In this document: positions 1-8,156 of the stretch, in pieces
Numbering within the stretch: the first letter of the stretch is position 1
How the letters are laid out: every line of letters begins with the position of its first letter
Notes under the pieces: generated by a model
What the model was told of the DNA's origin: nothing
The model's input: the letters and a program-made list of their open reading frames with translations, nothing else
Databases searched by the model: none
Translations under genes and position numbers: made by a program
Source: Candidatus Intricatilinea gracilis
GTDB lineage: Bacteria; Pseudomonadota; Gammaproteobacteria; Burkholderiales; Burkholderiaceae_C
Assembly (NCBI GenBank): GCA_016702605.1
Contig: JADJDQ010000004.1
Span: 384,249 to 448,248 of the forward strand
Length of the DNA: 64,000 bases
Direction of reading: 5' to 3'

Positions 1-1
1 C

Positions 2-406
2 GGCCTGGTGCTGGCGGGGGTGATCGGGCCGAGCTGGCCGTTTACCGTCAACGTGGTGCTGCTGGGCATGGCCAATGGGGCGTTCTCCATTGCGGCCATC
101 GGGTCGATGATGGCGCTGGCCGGAGAAGGTCGTGATTCGAGCGAAGGTGTGCGCATGGGCCTGTGGGGCGCCTCACAAGCCGTGGCCTTTGGCCTGGGTG
201 GATTGGTCGGCACGGCGGCCAGTGACCTGGCACGGTGGCTCATCTCGTCGCCCGGCCATGCCTATGCCTGTGTCTTTGCCAGTGAAGCGCTCATGTTCTT
301 CATCTCGGCACGACTGGCCTGGCGCGTCGGCGCACGTGCCACCCTTTCACCTGGCAGCAATGCCCGCCCCTCACTGGCCGCAAGGCCTGAACTGGAGACC
401 GCATGA
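2..406 (+). CDS. PucC-like major facilitator protein, C-terminal part (5' end outside the window)
   Basis: This is the last ~134 residues of a membrane protein of the PucC/LhaA/Bch2 branch of the major facilitator superfamily, whose members help assemble light-harvesting complexes or handle bacteriochlorophyll in purple bacteria. Hydrophobic helices surround the segment GVRMGLWGASQAVAFGLGG, which is typical of the family. The reading frame is open from the window edge, so the start lies upstream. Its stop codon overlaps the bchP start (ATGA at 403-406), so the two are translationally coupled. Membership is clear from sequence; the exact paralogue (pucC, lhaA or bch2) cannot be fixed from this fragment, although pairing with bchP favours the bch2-type. 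Confidence 0.8.
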   Translation, partial: GLVLAGVIGPSWPFTVNVVLLGMANGAFSIAAIGSMMALAGEGRDSSEGVRMGLWGASQAVAFGLGGLVGTAASDLARWLISSPGHAYACVFASEALMFFISARLAWRVGARATLSPGSNARPSLAARPELETA

Positions 407-1680
407 GCCAGCCCGAGATGTTCGACGTGGTCGTGGTCGGCGGTGGACCAGCCGGTGCCACCGCGGCCGATGACCTGGCCAGCAAGGGCCTGCGTGTGTT
501 GTTGCTCGACCGGGCAGGGCGCATCAAACCCTGTGGCGGTGCGATACCTCCACGCCTGATGCGCGACTTCGCCATCCCCGAATCACTGCTCGCCGCCCGC
601 GCCACCTGCGCTCGCATGGTGTCACCTGCCGATCAGCAGGTCGACATCCACATCCAGGGTGGTTACGTCGGCATGGTCGATCGCGAGGTGTTCGACGAGT
701 GGCTGCGTGAACGTGCCGCCTCGCACGGCGCCATCCGCCGCACCGGCCGCTTCGAGCGCTACGAGGCCGACCCCGATGGCTCCGGCGCTCTGGTGCACTT
801 CGCCGCCACATCCCCGCGCCGGCCCGGTGTCGCCGCGGCCGATGCGCAGGCAGATGGCGCGGCAGTTGCCGATCACGCCGAATCCGACGATCACATCGCC
901 GGCGAGGCGGTGTGTGTGCGCGCCCGCGTGGTCATCGGAGCCGACGGCGCCCGCTCACAAGTGGCGCGGCAGGCCGTGACTCATGGCAAACCAGCCGACT
1001 GCGTGTTTGCGTATCACGAGATCCTGCAAGCACCCGCAGTCAAGCCGGCGGGCTACGACGAGTCACGCTGCGACGTGTATTACCGCGGCACCGTCTCGCC
1101 CGATTTCTATGGCTGGGTCTTCCCGCATGGCGACACGCTGAGTGTGGGCACGGGCAGCGCCGACAAGGGCTTTTCGTTGCGCCATGCCACGGCCGAGTTG
1201 CGCGAATCGGCCGGACTGCAGGGCTTTACCACGCTGCGCCGCGAAGGTGCGCCGCTGCCCATGCGCCCGCTCGAGCGCTGGGACAACGGGCGCGACGTGG
1301 TGCTGGCCGGTGATGCCGCCGGTGTGGTGGCGCCCGCCTCGGGTGAAGGCATCTACTACGCCATGCTCGGTGGCCGCTTGGCGGCCGAGGCTGCGCAAGA
1401 AGCGATCATCACCAACGATGGCCGCAAGCTGGCGCTGGCCCGCAAGCGGTTCATGGGTGAACACGGCCGGGTCTTCTGGGTTTTGGGTTTGATGCAACAC
1501 TTCTGGTACGGTAGCGACAAGCGCCGCGAGCGCTTCGTCGCCATGTGCCGCGACCGCGATGTGCAACAACTCACCTTCGATGCCTACATGAACAAACGCC
1601 TCGTCCGCGCCAAACCCCTGGCGCATGTGCGCATCTTCTTCAAGGACATGGCGCATCTGCTCGGCCTGGCCCGCGTATGA
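403..1680 (+). CDS. bchP: Geranylgeranyl diphosphate/bacteriochlorophyll reductase BchP
   Basis: Flavoprotein that reduces the geranylgeranyl tail of bacteriochlorophyll a stepwise to phytyl, the last step of pigment synthesis. The 425-residue length is normal. The N-terminal Rossmann motif VVVGGGPAGATAADDLA binds FAD, the segment KPCGGAIPP follows at about residue 45, and a second FAD motif VVLAGDAAGVVAPASGEGI lies around residue 300; all are typical of ChlP/BchP. An acidic/alanine-rich stretch of about 35 residues near positions 125-165 looks like a lineage-specific insertion. The start is set by the ATGA overlap with the PucC-like gene, and its own stop overlaps tspO in the same way. It marks the left edge as part of a photosynthesis gene cluster. 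Confidence 0.95.
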   Translation: MSQPEMFDVVVVGGGPAGATAADDLASKGLRVLLLDRAGRIKPCGGAIPPRLMRDFAIPESLLAARATCARMVSPADQQVDIHIQGGYVGMVDREVFDEWLRERAASHGAIRRTGRFERYEADPDGSGALVHFAATSPRRPGVAAADAQADGAAVADHAESDDHIAGEAVCVRARVVIGADGARSQVARQAVTHGKPADCVFAYHEILQAPAVKPAGYDESRCDVYYRGTVSPDFYGWVFPHGDTLSVGTGSADKGFSLRHATAELRESAGLQGFTTLRREGAPLPMRPLERWDNGRDVVLAGDAAGVVAPASGEGIYYAMLGGRLAAEAAQEAIITNDGRKLALARKRFMGEHGRVFWVLGLMQHFWYGSDKRRERFVAMCRDRDVQQLTFDAYMNKRLVRAKPLAHVRIFFKDMAHLLGLARV

Positions 1681-2198
1681 CAGCCACGCCGGCGCCGGGC
1701 CGGCGTTCAGGGCTCAGCCCGCTGCTGGTCCAGTCCCTTGTTGCTGCGGTGCTGGCCACGGCCGTTGCGGCCACGGGGGGTGCACTCACCCAACTCGGGC
1801 CCTGGTACCGGGGGCTGATCAAGCCTGCCTGGCAGCCGCCCGACTGGTTGTTCGGCCCGGCCTGGACACTCATCTTCATCTGCACCGCCTGTGCCGCCGT
1901 CATCGCCTGGCGCGCTGCCCGGTCGCCTGGGCAACGTGCCACCGTGCTGGTGCTGATGGCGGCCAATGCCGCCTGCAACATGGGCTGGAGCCTGCTGTTC
2001 TTCTTTCTGCAGCGGCCCGACTGGTCACTGCTCGAAGTTGTCCCGCTCTGGTTGTCCATCCTGGTGCCGCTCATCGTGTTCGGGCGCTGGTCGCGCCGTG
2101 CCGGGTGGTTGCTCGCCCCCTACCTCGCGTGGGTGAGTTTCGCGGCCTTCCTCAATTACACGATCGTGCGCCTGAACGCGCCGTTTGTCGGCATTTGA
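1677..2198 (+). CDS. tspO: TspO/MBR tryptophan-rich sensory protein
   Basis: A 173-residue membrane protein with five predicted helices, of the TspO/peripheral benzodiazepine receptor family, which binds tetrapyrroles and in purple bacteria modulates photopigment gene expression (the crtK product). Family signatures are visible: KPAWQPPDWLFGPAW after the first helix, tryptophan-rich loops, and the last-helix segment SFAAFLNYTIVRLN. The start chosen is the ATG at 1677 inside an ATGA overlap with bchP; the longer open frame upstream is the shadow of bchP. An N-terminal extension of about 15 residues precedes the first helix. Coupling to bchP fits a role tied to pigment synthesis. Confidence 0.93.
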   Translation: MTATPAPGRRSGLSPLLVQSLVAAVLATAVAATGGALTQLGPWYRGLIKPAWQPPDWLFGPAWTLIFICTACAAVIAWRAARSPGQRATVLVLMAANAACNMGWSLLFFFLQRPDWSLLEVVPLWLSILVPLIVFGRWSRRAGWLLAPYLAWVSFAAFLNYTIVRLNAPFVGI

Positions 2199-2247
2199 GC
2201 GTCAGCCCCGTGATGCGGCAGCCCTGCTGGCATGAGGTGACGGCCTG

Positions 2248-2538
2248 ATGGTCACGCCGGTGCCGGGCGCAATGCTGCCGCCCGTACTCACACTCGAGAT
2301 CATCGCCGCGCTGGTGCTGGTCGAAGCACTCGTGCTGGTGCTGCTGCACCGCTGGCGTGGCTGGGGGGTGGCGCCGCGCCTCATCCTGCCGCGGCTGCTG
2401 GCTGGCCTGGCCCTGATGTTGGCGCTGCGCGCCGCGCTGCTGCAGGCGGGCTGGCCCGAGATCTCGCTGTGGTTGTCGCTGGCCGGCCTGGCGCATCTGC
2501 TCGACCTGTGGCGCAGCTGGCCACGCGGTCGGCCTTGA
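2248..2538 (+). CDS. Small hydrophobic membrane protein of unknown function
   Basis: A 96-residue protein made almost entirely of hydrophobic segments, with about three predicted membrane helices separated by arginine-rich loops (LLHRWRGWG, LWRSWPRGRP at the C terminus). No family is recognised. It follows tspO after 49 bases in the same direction with a plausible ribosome-binding site (GAGGTGA, about 6 bases before the ATG), so it is probably the last gene of the bchP-tspO transcript. Its position suggests a link with photosynthetic membrane or pigment, but this is inference from context only. Confidence 0.6.
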   Translation: MVTPVPGAMLPPVLTLEIIAALVLVEALVLVLLHRWRGWGVAPRLILPRLLAGLALMLALRAALLQAGWPEISLWLSLAGLAHLLDLWRSWPRGRP

Positions 2539-2660
2539 CGGGTGCTCGGACGAGGGCCGGTGCCGAGCTCTGGCTTATCGTGACACCAATGTACTCGCGC
2601 CGTCGATCCACGCCGTCCTCGGCTGGACCAATTGCCGGGCCTCGTAGCGCAGCGCACGCG

Positions 2661-3239
2661 TCAGATATGCATCATCGCCGCGCCGCCCAGCGCCACCCCG
2701 ACGGCGGCCACACCGAACATGCCGTATTCGAGCCACTTGCGTTTGGTCAGCAAGGCGATGGCGGCCAGGGCGATCGATACCTGCAGTGCCGTCGTGGCCT
2801 GGGCCCAGCGGTGGTGCAGATGTAGTTCGTCGTCGCTGCGTTTGTCCCAGGCGGTGGCCTCGGCTTCGAGTTTCTCGGCCGCTTGCTTGATCTCGACCTT
2901 TTCGCCCTTGTAGCGCTCGATCTCCTGCGCGTAATTGGCCTTCTTGTCTTCGGGCAGCAGATTCATCGTCACCTCGTAGAGGTTTTGTTTGCTGCTCTTG
3001 GCCTGGTAATAGTTCCACTGATTGCTCGCTTCGGTCTTCTTGATGGCGGCGTTGTTCTTGTACAGACCGGCATTGGCCTGGGTGGCGCCACCCATGTAGC
3101 TGAATAACGCACCCACCGTGGCGAGCACAGCCGTCATCACGGCAATCTGGCCGGCAAAACTGTCCGAGTTACCGTGTTGAGCGGCATGTTCGACCTCGTG
3201 GTCATGAGGGCCGTGAACATGAAAACCGTGTCCTGACAT
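2661..3239 (-). CDS. DUF4337-family membrane protein
   Basis: A 192-residue protein matching the DUF4337 pattern: a His/Asp-rich cytoplasmic N terminus (HGFHVHGPHDHEVEHA), a first membrane helix at about residues 30-50, a soluble helical middle with ASNQWNYYQAKSSKQ and long charged coiled-coil-like stretches, then two closely spaced C-terminal helices. Function is unknown for the family. It stands alone, with about 157 bases to folA upstream, which should hold its promoter. The 121 bases between it and the convergent small membrane-protein gene show nothing recognisable. Confidence 0.8.
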   Translation of the reverse strand: MSGHGFHVHGPHDHEVEHAAQHGNSDSFAGQIAVMTAVLATVGALFSYMGGATQANAGLYKNNAAIKKTEASNQWNYYQAKSSKQNLYEVTMNLLPEDKKANYAQEIERYKGEKVEIKQAAEKLEAEATAWDKRSDDELHLHHRWAQATTALQVSIALAAIALLTKRKWLEYGMFGVAAVGVALGGAAMMHI

Positions 3240-3396
3240 GGAGAATTACCTTGCAGAGGTTGTGTTTGACCGTCGTGGGTCGACAGTAGAGACGAAAGAA
3301 AGCGACAGAAACTAGTCGCCGAATTCACCAAAAGAAAAGCGCGACGGCAAGTGACACCCGCCGTCCGTCCGCTCGCTCGAATCGGCGCTACATCGA

Positions 3397-3936
3397 TCAA
3401 ACCCTTCCGGGGTGTCGCTCGTAACGCACGAAACTGAACTCGAAATCATTCGGCGGCGCGGCCCGATGCCTCTCGCGTGCCACCTCGACAAACTCGTCGG
3501 CTTGCCAGGCCGGAAACCAGGCGTCACCGTCGACGTGGGCATCGATCTCGGTGATCACCAATTCATCGGCCAGCGGCAAGGCTTGTGCATAAAGCTCAGC
3601 TCCGCCGATCACGAAGACCCGTTCGGGCGCAGGTTGTTGTCCCGCCACCGCTGCCAGCGCAGCCTCGACCGAACCCGCCACCAGCACGCCGGGCGACCCG
3701 GCGCTCCAGCCCGGCTGGCGTGTCAGCACCACATTGGTCCGCCCCGGCAGTGGCCGAAACCGTTCGGGCAGCGACAGCCAGGTCTTGCGCCCCATCAGCA
3801 CCGGCGCACCCATCGTCACACGACGAAAGTGCGCCAGATCCTCAGGCAGCCGCCACGGCAACTGGTTGGCCAGCCCGATGACACGGCCATGCGCCATGGC
3901 AGCGATCAGGCAAAGGTGAGGGCGGTTGGCGAGCAT
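3397..3936 (-). CDS. folA: Dihydrofolate reductase
   Basis: Reduces dihydrofolate to tetrahydrofolate with NADPH for thymidylate and purine synthesis. The 179 residues carry the usual landmarks: the Met20-loop region VIGLANQLPWRLPEDLAHFRR, the NADPH-binding segments VLMGRKTW and VIGGAELYAQAL, and the C-terminal FEFSFVRYER. The start was set at 3936 (MLANRPHLCLIAAMA), because the usual N terminus begins 5-6 residues before the first beta strand; the longer open frame adds 32 residues unlike the family. It is a single-gene unit here, without thyA beside it. Confidence 0.93.
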   Translation of the reverse strand: MLANRPHLCLIAAMAHGRVIGLANQLPWRLPEDLAHFRRVTMGAPVLMGRKTWLSLPERFRPLPGRTNVVLTRQPGWSAGSPGVLVAGSVEAALAAVAGQQPAPERVFVIGGAELYAQALPLADELVITEIDAHVDGDAWFPAWQADEFVEVARERHRAAPPNDFEFSFVRYERHPGRV

Positions 3937-4089
3937 GTTTTGGCTGTGGGGCTGGGTAGGCGGGCCTGCAGGTGAATCGTCGTGGGCCAGCGCGAGGGCG
4001 GGGCCGGTGACCAAGGCGGCGCATTCTCGCAATTGCCGTCGGGGCGCTGGCGTCGGCCCGAAGCGGCGCAGTTGTACCCGAAAGTCGTG

Positions 4090-4653
4090 TCAGCCCGGTG
4101 TCTGCGCAGGCGGCGCCAGGCGTCTGGGCAACAACACACTGGCGATGGCCAGCATCACACACCCCGCCGCCACGCCGTCTTGCCATACGGGTGTTTCACC
4201 CAAGATCAGCGGTGCGCCCAGCGTGCCCAGCAGCGGCACGGCCATGATCGAAAAGGCACTGGCCGTGGGCGGCATCTCGCGCGCCATGCCGAACCAGATG
4301 ATCTGCGCCACGCCGTAGTTCATCACCACACCCCACACCAACGAGGCCCACAGGCCCGGCGACCAACGCGTTGCGTCGGGCACGGCTTCGAGCGACACGG
4401 CCAGCAGCCAGAACACGCCGGATGCCATCCCCATCATCCACACCGTCACCGCCTCGGTCGACAGGGGCAGGCGCGTGTCCAGGCCGCGGGCGCGGTAGAA
4501 GGCCAGCAGCAGCAGCGAGCCGCCGGTCATCGTGATGGCGCGAAACCACAGCGGCCCGATCTCGCGCAGCGAGTACTTCATCAAGGGCCAGTTCGCGCCC
4601 CAGATCAGGGTGAGCGCGACCAGCAGGGCAAGTCGGCGGGGGGTGAAGGGCAT
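4090..4653 (-). CDS. EamA/DMT-family transporter, internally shortened
   Basis: The protein begins like a typical drug/metabolite transporter (LIWGANWPLMKYSLREIGPLWFRA, here split over residues 15-40), then after about residue 60 continues with sequence that belongs to the second EamA repeat (VVMNYGVAQIIWFGMA, then SAFSIMAVPLLGTLGAPLILGE near the end). With 187 residues it is about 100 short of the usual 290-300, and what is missing is the end of repeat 1 and the start of repeat 2. The junction is in frame with no stop. It probably arose by in-frame deletion; whether the product is functional is doubtful. Confidence 0.75.
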   Translation of the reverse strand: MPFTPRRLALLVALTLIWGANWPLMKYSLREIGPLWFRAITMTGGSLLLLAFYRARGLDTRLPLSTEAVTVWMMGMASGVFWLLAVSLEAVPDATRWSPGLWASLVWGVVMNYGVAQIIWFGMAREMPPTASAFSIMAVPLLGTLGAPLILGETPVWQDGVAAGCVMLAIASVLLPRRLAPPAQTPG

Positions 4654-4851
4654 GCGCAGCGGGTCCGGTAGGGGCGCCGGATGCTAGCCGCTGAGGCGCG
4701 CGCCAACGCATGTGGTGCCGCACCGACACGACGCTGTCTTCGTCCTGCAAACAAGCGTGCCTGTAGCCGATCGCAGCCCCTCGGTTCCACCGTTCAACTA
4801 GAAACACGCAGGCGAACATTCGTCGACGATCTTGGGAAAGGTAAACACGCC

Positions 4852-5337
4852 ATGTTCACGACTCGCCGCAGCAATGGTGAACTCGACTCCCGGCCGATGA
4901 CGACACCGAACAAGGCGATCGACGAAGACAGCAGCCTGTGGTTCTTCATGTCCGCCCACGGCGAGTCGGTGAGTGAATTCGTGGCGCAACCGGAAGTCGA
5001 CATTGCCTATGCCGACCCTGGTGCCGATCGCAATGTTTCAGTATCTGGCACGGCTGTTATCACCAACGACCTGGCCAGGAAACGACACCTGTGGTCGACG
5101 ATGGCAGGGGCCTGGTTTTCCGGCGGTGTCGACGACCCGGACCTGACCCTGATTCAGGTGCGGATCGCACATGCCAGTTACTGGGACATCAAGGACAGCA
5201 AACTCGTCCAGGTGTTCAAGATGGCGAAGGCGGTGGTAACCGGCAAACCGCCGTCGACCATGGGAGAACACGTCGAAGTGCGTATGCGTCGAGGATTCGA
5301 CCTGCGATCAGGTGTTGTCCTTGATCGTCGTGGATGA
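4852..5337 (+). CDS. Pyridoxamine 5'-phosphate oxidase-like (general stress protein 26) family protein
   Basis: A split-barrel flavin-binding protein of the general stress protein 26 type. Family features seen: SRPMTT near the N terminus, LWFFMSA, the strand VDIAYADP followed by NVSVSGTAVI, the LWSTMAGAWFSGGVDDPDL block and ASYWD. Start taken at 4852, with GGGAAAGG about ten bases upstream. However, about 15 codons before this ATG (4801-4851, RRTFVDDLGKGKHA) also resemble the family's N-terminal helix but have no good start codon, so the true 5' end may be damaged. The last 20 residues do not resemble the family. The 3' end overlaps the convergent YegP gene by 30 bases. Confidence 0.7.
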   Translation: MFTTRRSNGELDSRPMTTPNKAIDEDSSLWFFMSAHGESVSEFVAQPEVDIAYADPGADRNVSVSGTAVITNDLARKRHLWSTMAGAWFSGGVDDPDLTLIQVRIAHASYWDIKDSKLVQVFKMAKAVVTGKPPSTMGEHVEVRMRRGFDLRSGVVLDRRG

Positions 5338-5640
5338 GCCGTTTTCCTTCACGCTGCCGATGCCACCGTCGCGGGTTGATTCAGAGGCGTACATCTGGCT
5401 GGTGCCGATCACCTGGCCGTTTGTCGCTTTCAGGTTGAAGAAGAACTTTCCGTTCGCTGCCGTCTTTCGTTCGAACCGCTCGTCGGCAGCACTGTTGGTC
5501 TGAACCGACGCGATGCCGTTCTCGGCCGACCCTCTGGCCTTGTAAAGCTCACTCGACAGTATCGTCTCGGCATTTCCCGCCTTCAGAACAAAGCGGAATT
5601 GCCCGTCACTCGTCTTGCTCAATTCGAACCAGCCAGCCAT
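5308..5640 (-). CDS. YegP/DUF1508-family protein with two repeats
   Basis: A 110-residue protein built of two tandem copies of the roughly 50-residue DUF1508 module. Repeat 1 runs from GWFELSKTSDGQFRFVLKAG to GIASVQTN; repeat 2 from FERKTAANGKFFFNLKATNG to GIGSVKEN. The molecular role of this widespread small family is not known. The start at 5640 is supported by an AGGAG ribosome-binding site 8-10 bases upstream. The upstream remnant of a VOC gene ends against this start. Confidence 0.85.
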   Translation of the reverse strand: MAGWFELSKTSDGQFRFVLKAGNAETILSSELYKARGSAENGIASVQTNSAADERFERKTAANGKFFFNLKATNGQVIGTSQMYASESTRDGGIGSVKENGSSTTIKDNT

Positions 5641-5774
5641 TTGATTACTCCTGTTGATGAACAAAAAATGCGCAGCGCGCTACCAAAGACGGTAAAGCCG
5701 GAATTCCCGTAGCAAGCCCGCAAAGTCGCCATGTCCTTCACAGCCAAGCTCACCGAGAACGCACCGAGTTTCAT
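5640..5774 (-). pseudogene. Remnant of a VOC (glyoxalase/bleomycin-resistance) family gene, N-terminal part only
   Basis: A perfect start region remains: an AGGAG site followed by ATG and MKLGAFSVSLAVKDMATLRA, typical of the first beta-alpha unit of vicinal-oxygen-chelate proteins, continuing to GFTVFG. After about 31 residues the similarity stops and the frame runs into the YegP leader and start. The usual length is 115-130 residues, so roughly three quarters of the gene has been lost. No matching C-terminal part was seen nearby. Confidence 0.65.
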
Positions 5775-6072
5775 GGTAACTCCTGATTGTCGGTTGTGCC
5801 CGGCGAGTTGAGCGAAGCCTGCAAGGCTGCTCCAACTGCCGAGGATGTCATCCTGCCAACAGCCTCGGGTGTCGACCACGACACCCTGCACGCGAGGCTC
5901 AGTATCGTTTTGAACCGTGAACGATCGCAACAGCAGAAACGCTTATGCCGGTGGGTACGGCGACCAATCGATGGGACTGGTGACCAAACTGCCGCCATGC
6001 ACGATCGGGATGCAAGCTTACTCGGGTGAAAACCACCGAGCACAACAGTTAAAAACCCCGGCGCAAACTGAC
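5775..6072. other. Gap between the GFA gene and the VOC remnant, no gene seen
   Basis: About 300 bases with short open frames only, none with a recognisable product. A CG-rich run followed by TTTTT just past the GFA stop (about 6047-6062, read on the minus strand) may be part of a terminator. Otherwise nothing is supported here. Confidence 0.4.
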
Positions 6073-6471
6073 CTACTGGCCAGCAGTGCCCGGCAATGCC
6101 GGCATGCCGTGTAGCCAAGGCATCGCGGACGCTGTCCAGATCTGTTTTGCCGGGGCCAGTTGAGCACGTTCGTCGACACAACCCAGGCGCACCCCGTAGA
6201 CGGTCGGCGCGTCGGGCGATGTGGCGTACAGCGGTGTTCCACACTCGCCGCAAAACGCCTGGGCACGCCGGTTGCCGCTCTGTGCCGTCTTGATGTAGAC
6301 CTTGGGACTGCCCGTCAACGAGAAGTCCTTGGCAGGCACGGGAACCACCGCCCTGAAAGGCGCGCCGGACATGGTCTGGCAATCCGTGCAGTGGCAGACA
6401 ATGACCTTCGACGCATCCGCCTCGGCCGTGAAACTGATGTTGCCGCAGTGGCAATGGCCATGAATCTTCAT
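6073..6471 (-). CDS. GFA-family (glutathione-dependent formaldehyde-activating-like) zinc protein
   Basis: A 132-residue single-domain protein of the GFA/CENP-V fold. The zinc-binding cysteines are all present: HCHCGNISF at the N terminus, VCHCTDCQTMSGAPFR around residues 25-40, and FCGECGTPLY near residue 95. Members of this family include a formaldehyde-glutathione lyase, but most are of unknown substrate. It lies in the accessory block of minus-strand single genes. The ATG at 6471 has an AGGA-type site just upstream. Confidence 0.88.
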   Translation of the reverse strand: MKIHGHCHCGNISFTAEADASKVIVCHCTDCQTMSGAPFRAVVPVPAKDFSLTGSPKVYIKTAQSGNRRAQAFCGECGTPLYATSPDAPTVYGVRLGCVDERAQLAPAKQIWTASAMPWLHGMPALPGTAGQ

Positions 6472-6607
6472 GTGTTTTTCCTGTAGGGGGTGGAGCCGGT
6501 TGCAATGATGCCCGAGTTCGGGTCAATCTGCGTGCGAAGGTTTTTCGGGTGCCGTATCACTTCGGTTTGGGCTGTAGGGTTGGCGTCGACCGCGTCAGCA
6601 GTTTGAT

Positions 6608-7264
6608 TCAGCGTTTGAGTTGGTACTCGCACAGCCAGAAGTTATCCAGTTCCTGATACAAGAAGGAATCTGCGTATGGTTCAACCAGAATCTGCATTTC
6701 GTTCTTGGTGGGGAAGTTCTTCAATACCCTGTGGATCGAACCGTCGCGCAGTTGCCTCGACTGATAGGTATTGCCATCGGAGTCCGTCTCGGCAATTGGA
6801 AAGTCATTCTGCTGCACCGTTCCATTGTCAAGGAGCAGGACTCTTGCGCCTGGCAAGAGTCTGGCGTGCAAACTGTTCAAGAATCGAATTCGAGCGGCCT
6901 TTGGCATGTGAGAAAACCAAAGTCCAGCAAACGCAGCATCGAACGTTCCGAGTTCTATGGGCAACGCATGTGCGTCTGCCTGCAGGAACGCGACATTCTC
7001 CGTTTGTGGACGAAGTCGAGCAAATGCGAGCGGCTCGGCTGTTCCATCGGTTGCAACCAACTTTGCCGCAGTAGACGCAATGTGCTGCGTCCAGTAACCC
7101 GTCCCACAGGCGACTTCGAGTACCTCGCGACCGCTGAGTCTGCTTGGTAAATGCTGGATCAGGTAGGCAATGTCCGCACTGCGCTCTGGCTTGAGGTAAA
7201 CGGCGTCGTAATAAGGTGCGCGAGCAGCGTAGTACGCGTGCATTTCGGCTGAGGCGTGCGACAT
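6608..7264 (-). CDS. Class I SAM-dependent methyltransferase
   Basis: A 218-residue protein with the standard Rossmann-type SAM motifs: motif I VLEVACGTGYWTQHIA at about residue 48, an acidic residue after the second strand (KLVATDGT), then LQADAHALP and the strand FDAAFAGLWFSHMPK. The N terminus MHAYYAARAPYYDAVY is common in small-molecule methyltransferases of the UbiE-like group. Substrate unknown. Base composition is less GC-rich than the flanks, suggesting it was acquired. No operon partner is evident. Confidence 0.85.
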   Translation of the reverse strand: MSHASAEMHAYYAARAPYYDAVYLKPERSADIAYLIQHLPSRLSGREVLEVACGTGYWTQHIASTAAKLVATDGTAEPLAFARLRPQTENVAFLQADAHALPIELGTFDAAFAGLWFSHMPKAARIRFLNSLHARLLPGARVLLLDNGTVQQNDFPIAETDSDGNTYQSRQLRDGSIHRVLKNFPTKNEMQILVEPYADSFLYQELDNFWLCEYQLKR

Positions 7265-7516
7265 GATGTGTGATTCGAAACGACTGAACAGGCAATCCTA
7301 CTTCAGGTCCACTGCGGTGTTAATCGGTAGTGAACGGCAACTGAGTGCCACGGTGGGGCTTGGTGCAATCTCATCGGGAATTCTGTAAGGATAGGTCCGT
7401 GACCATTACGATGGGCCGGTAACGCATTTGCCCTAGTCGACGTCGTTGAAGTGAAGTAGGTTGGAAATTGGCAAGACCCGGTACCGAAGTTGTTAGCGCC
7501 GTTTGAGCGAGGGTCT

Positions 7517-8044
7517 CTACTGCTTTGGTACGAGACGTAGTACCACCGCTACATCGGCAAGGAGGGCAGTCGAAAACTGCACCGTCTGCGGGGAAATTAT
7601 CCAAGAAAGAATCTTGACTGTCACATGAGTCAGTTCGGGAATGCTCGGCCTTGCATCACCGATGGTGACGTAGATGACAGGTCCGGCGATGAAATATGCA
7701 TACCAATCGCCAATGATCGGTTTTGAAACTGTTTCAACGACTCTCTTGTATTCTCCGTCAGCATTCAGACACCAATGCTTTGATGCATTGGTTATGTCAC
7801 GCCAGGCGTCAAGAACTAACTTTGCTTCGCGCGGCAGTTGCTTTCTTCTATTCTTTTGTTCGCGCGTTCCAGTACGATCAATCCAGTCTTTATGAAGATG
7901 GTGCGCGGTGACCGCGAAATTGAAGGTCTTGTACTCATCCCAGCCTGATGCCAACTGGGCAAGTTCCCATTCAAGTTTCTTCAGCATGCCCTCACACGTG
8001 GCGATGGGGACGCGAGGAGAGGAGGTGGGGATGGACGGCTGCAT
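7517..8044 (-). CDS. Protein of unknown function in a low-GC stretch
   Basis: I do not recognise this 175-residue protein. It appears soluble and helical in the first half (MLKKLEWELAQLASGWDEYK), with a charged middle (GTREQKNRRKQLPREAK, then LDAWRDITNASKHWC), and strands towards the C terminus. The pattern 'WRDITNASKHW' recalls HEPN-like or AbiV-like helical proteins, but this is only a resemblance. The start at 8044 is uncertain; MLKKLEW at 7987 is an alternative. GC content is markedly lower than the rest of the window, which suggests transfer. The 252 bases after it, up to the methyltransferase gene, hold nothing recognisable. Confidence 0.55.
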   Translation of the reverse strand: MQPSIPTSSPRVPIATCEGMLKKLEWELAQLASGWDEYKTFNFAVTAHHLHKDWIDRTGTREQKNRRKQLPREAKLVLDAWRDITNASKHWCLNADGEYKRVVETVSKPIIGDWYAYFIAGPVIYVTIGDARPSIPELTHVTVKILSWIISPQTVQFSTALLADVAVVLRLVPKQ

Positions 8045-8156
8045 GCAGTAATGGAGTGTCAGAATTTGACGCCTAACGAATAGCATGGGCGACGTCAAAA
8101 GAGGCTAGCCTTTGGATGTCACTCTCGATGGAAAGGTGCCGCATTGGATATGTGAA

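Noticed and set aside
8065..8099. Inverted repeat TTTGACG ... CGTCAAA with a 21-base loop
   Set aside because: Too weak and without a T-run to call a terminator; may be chance.
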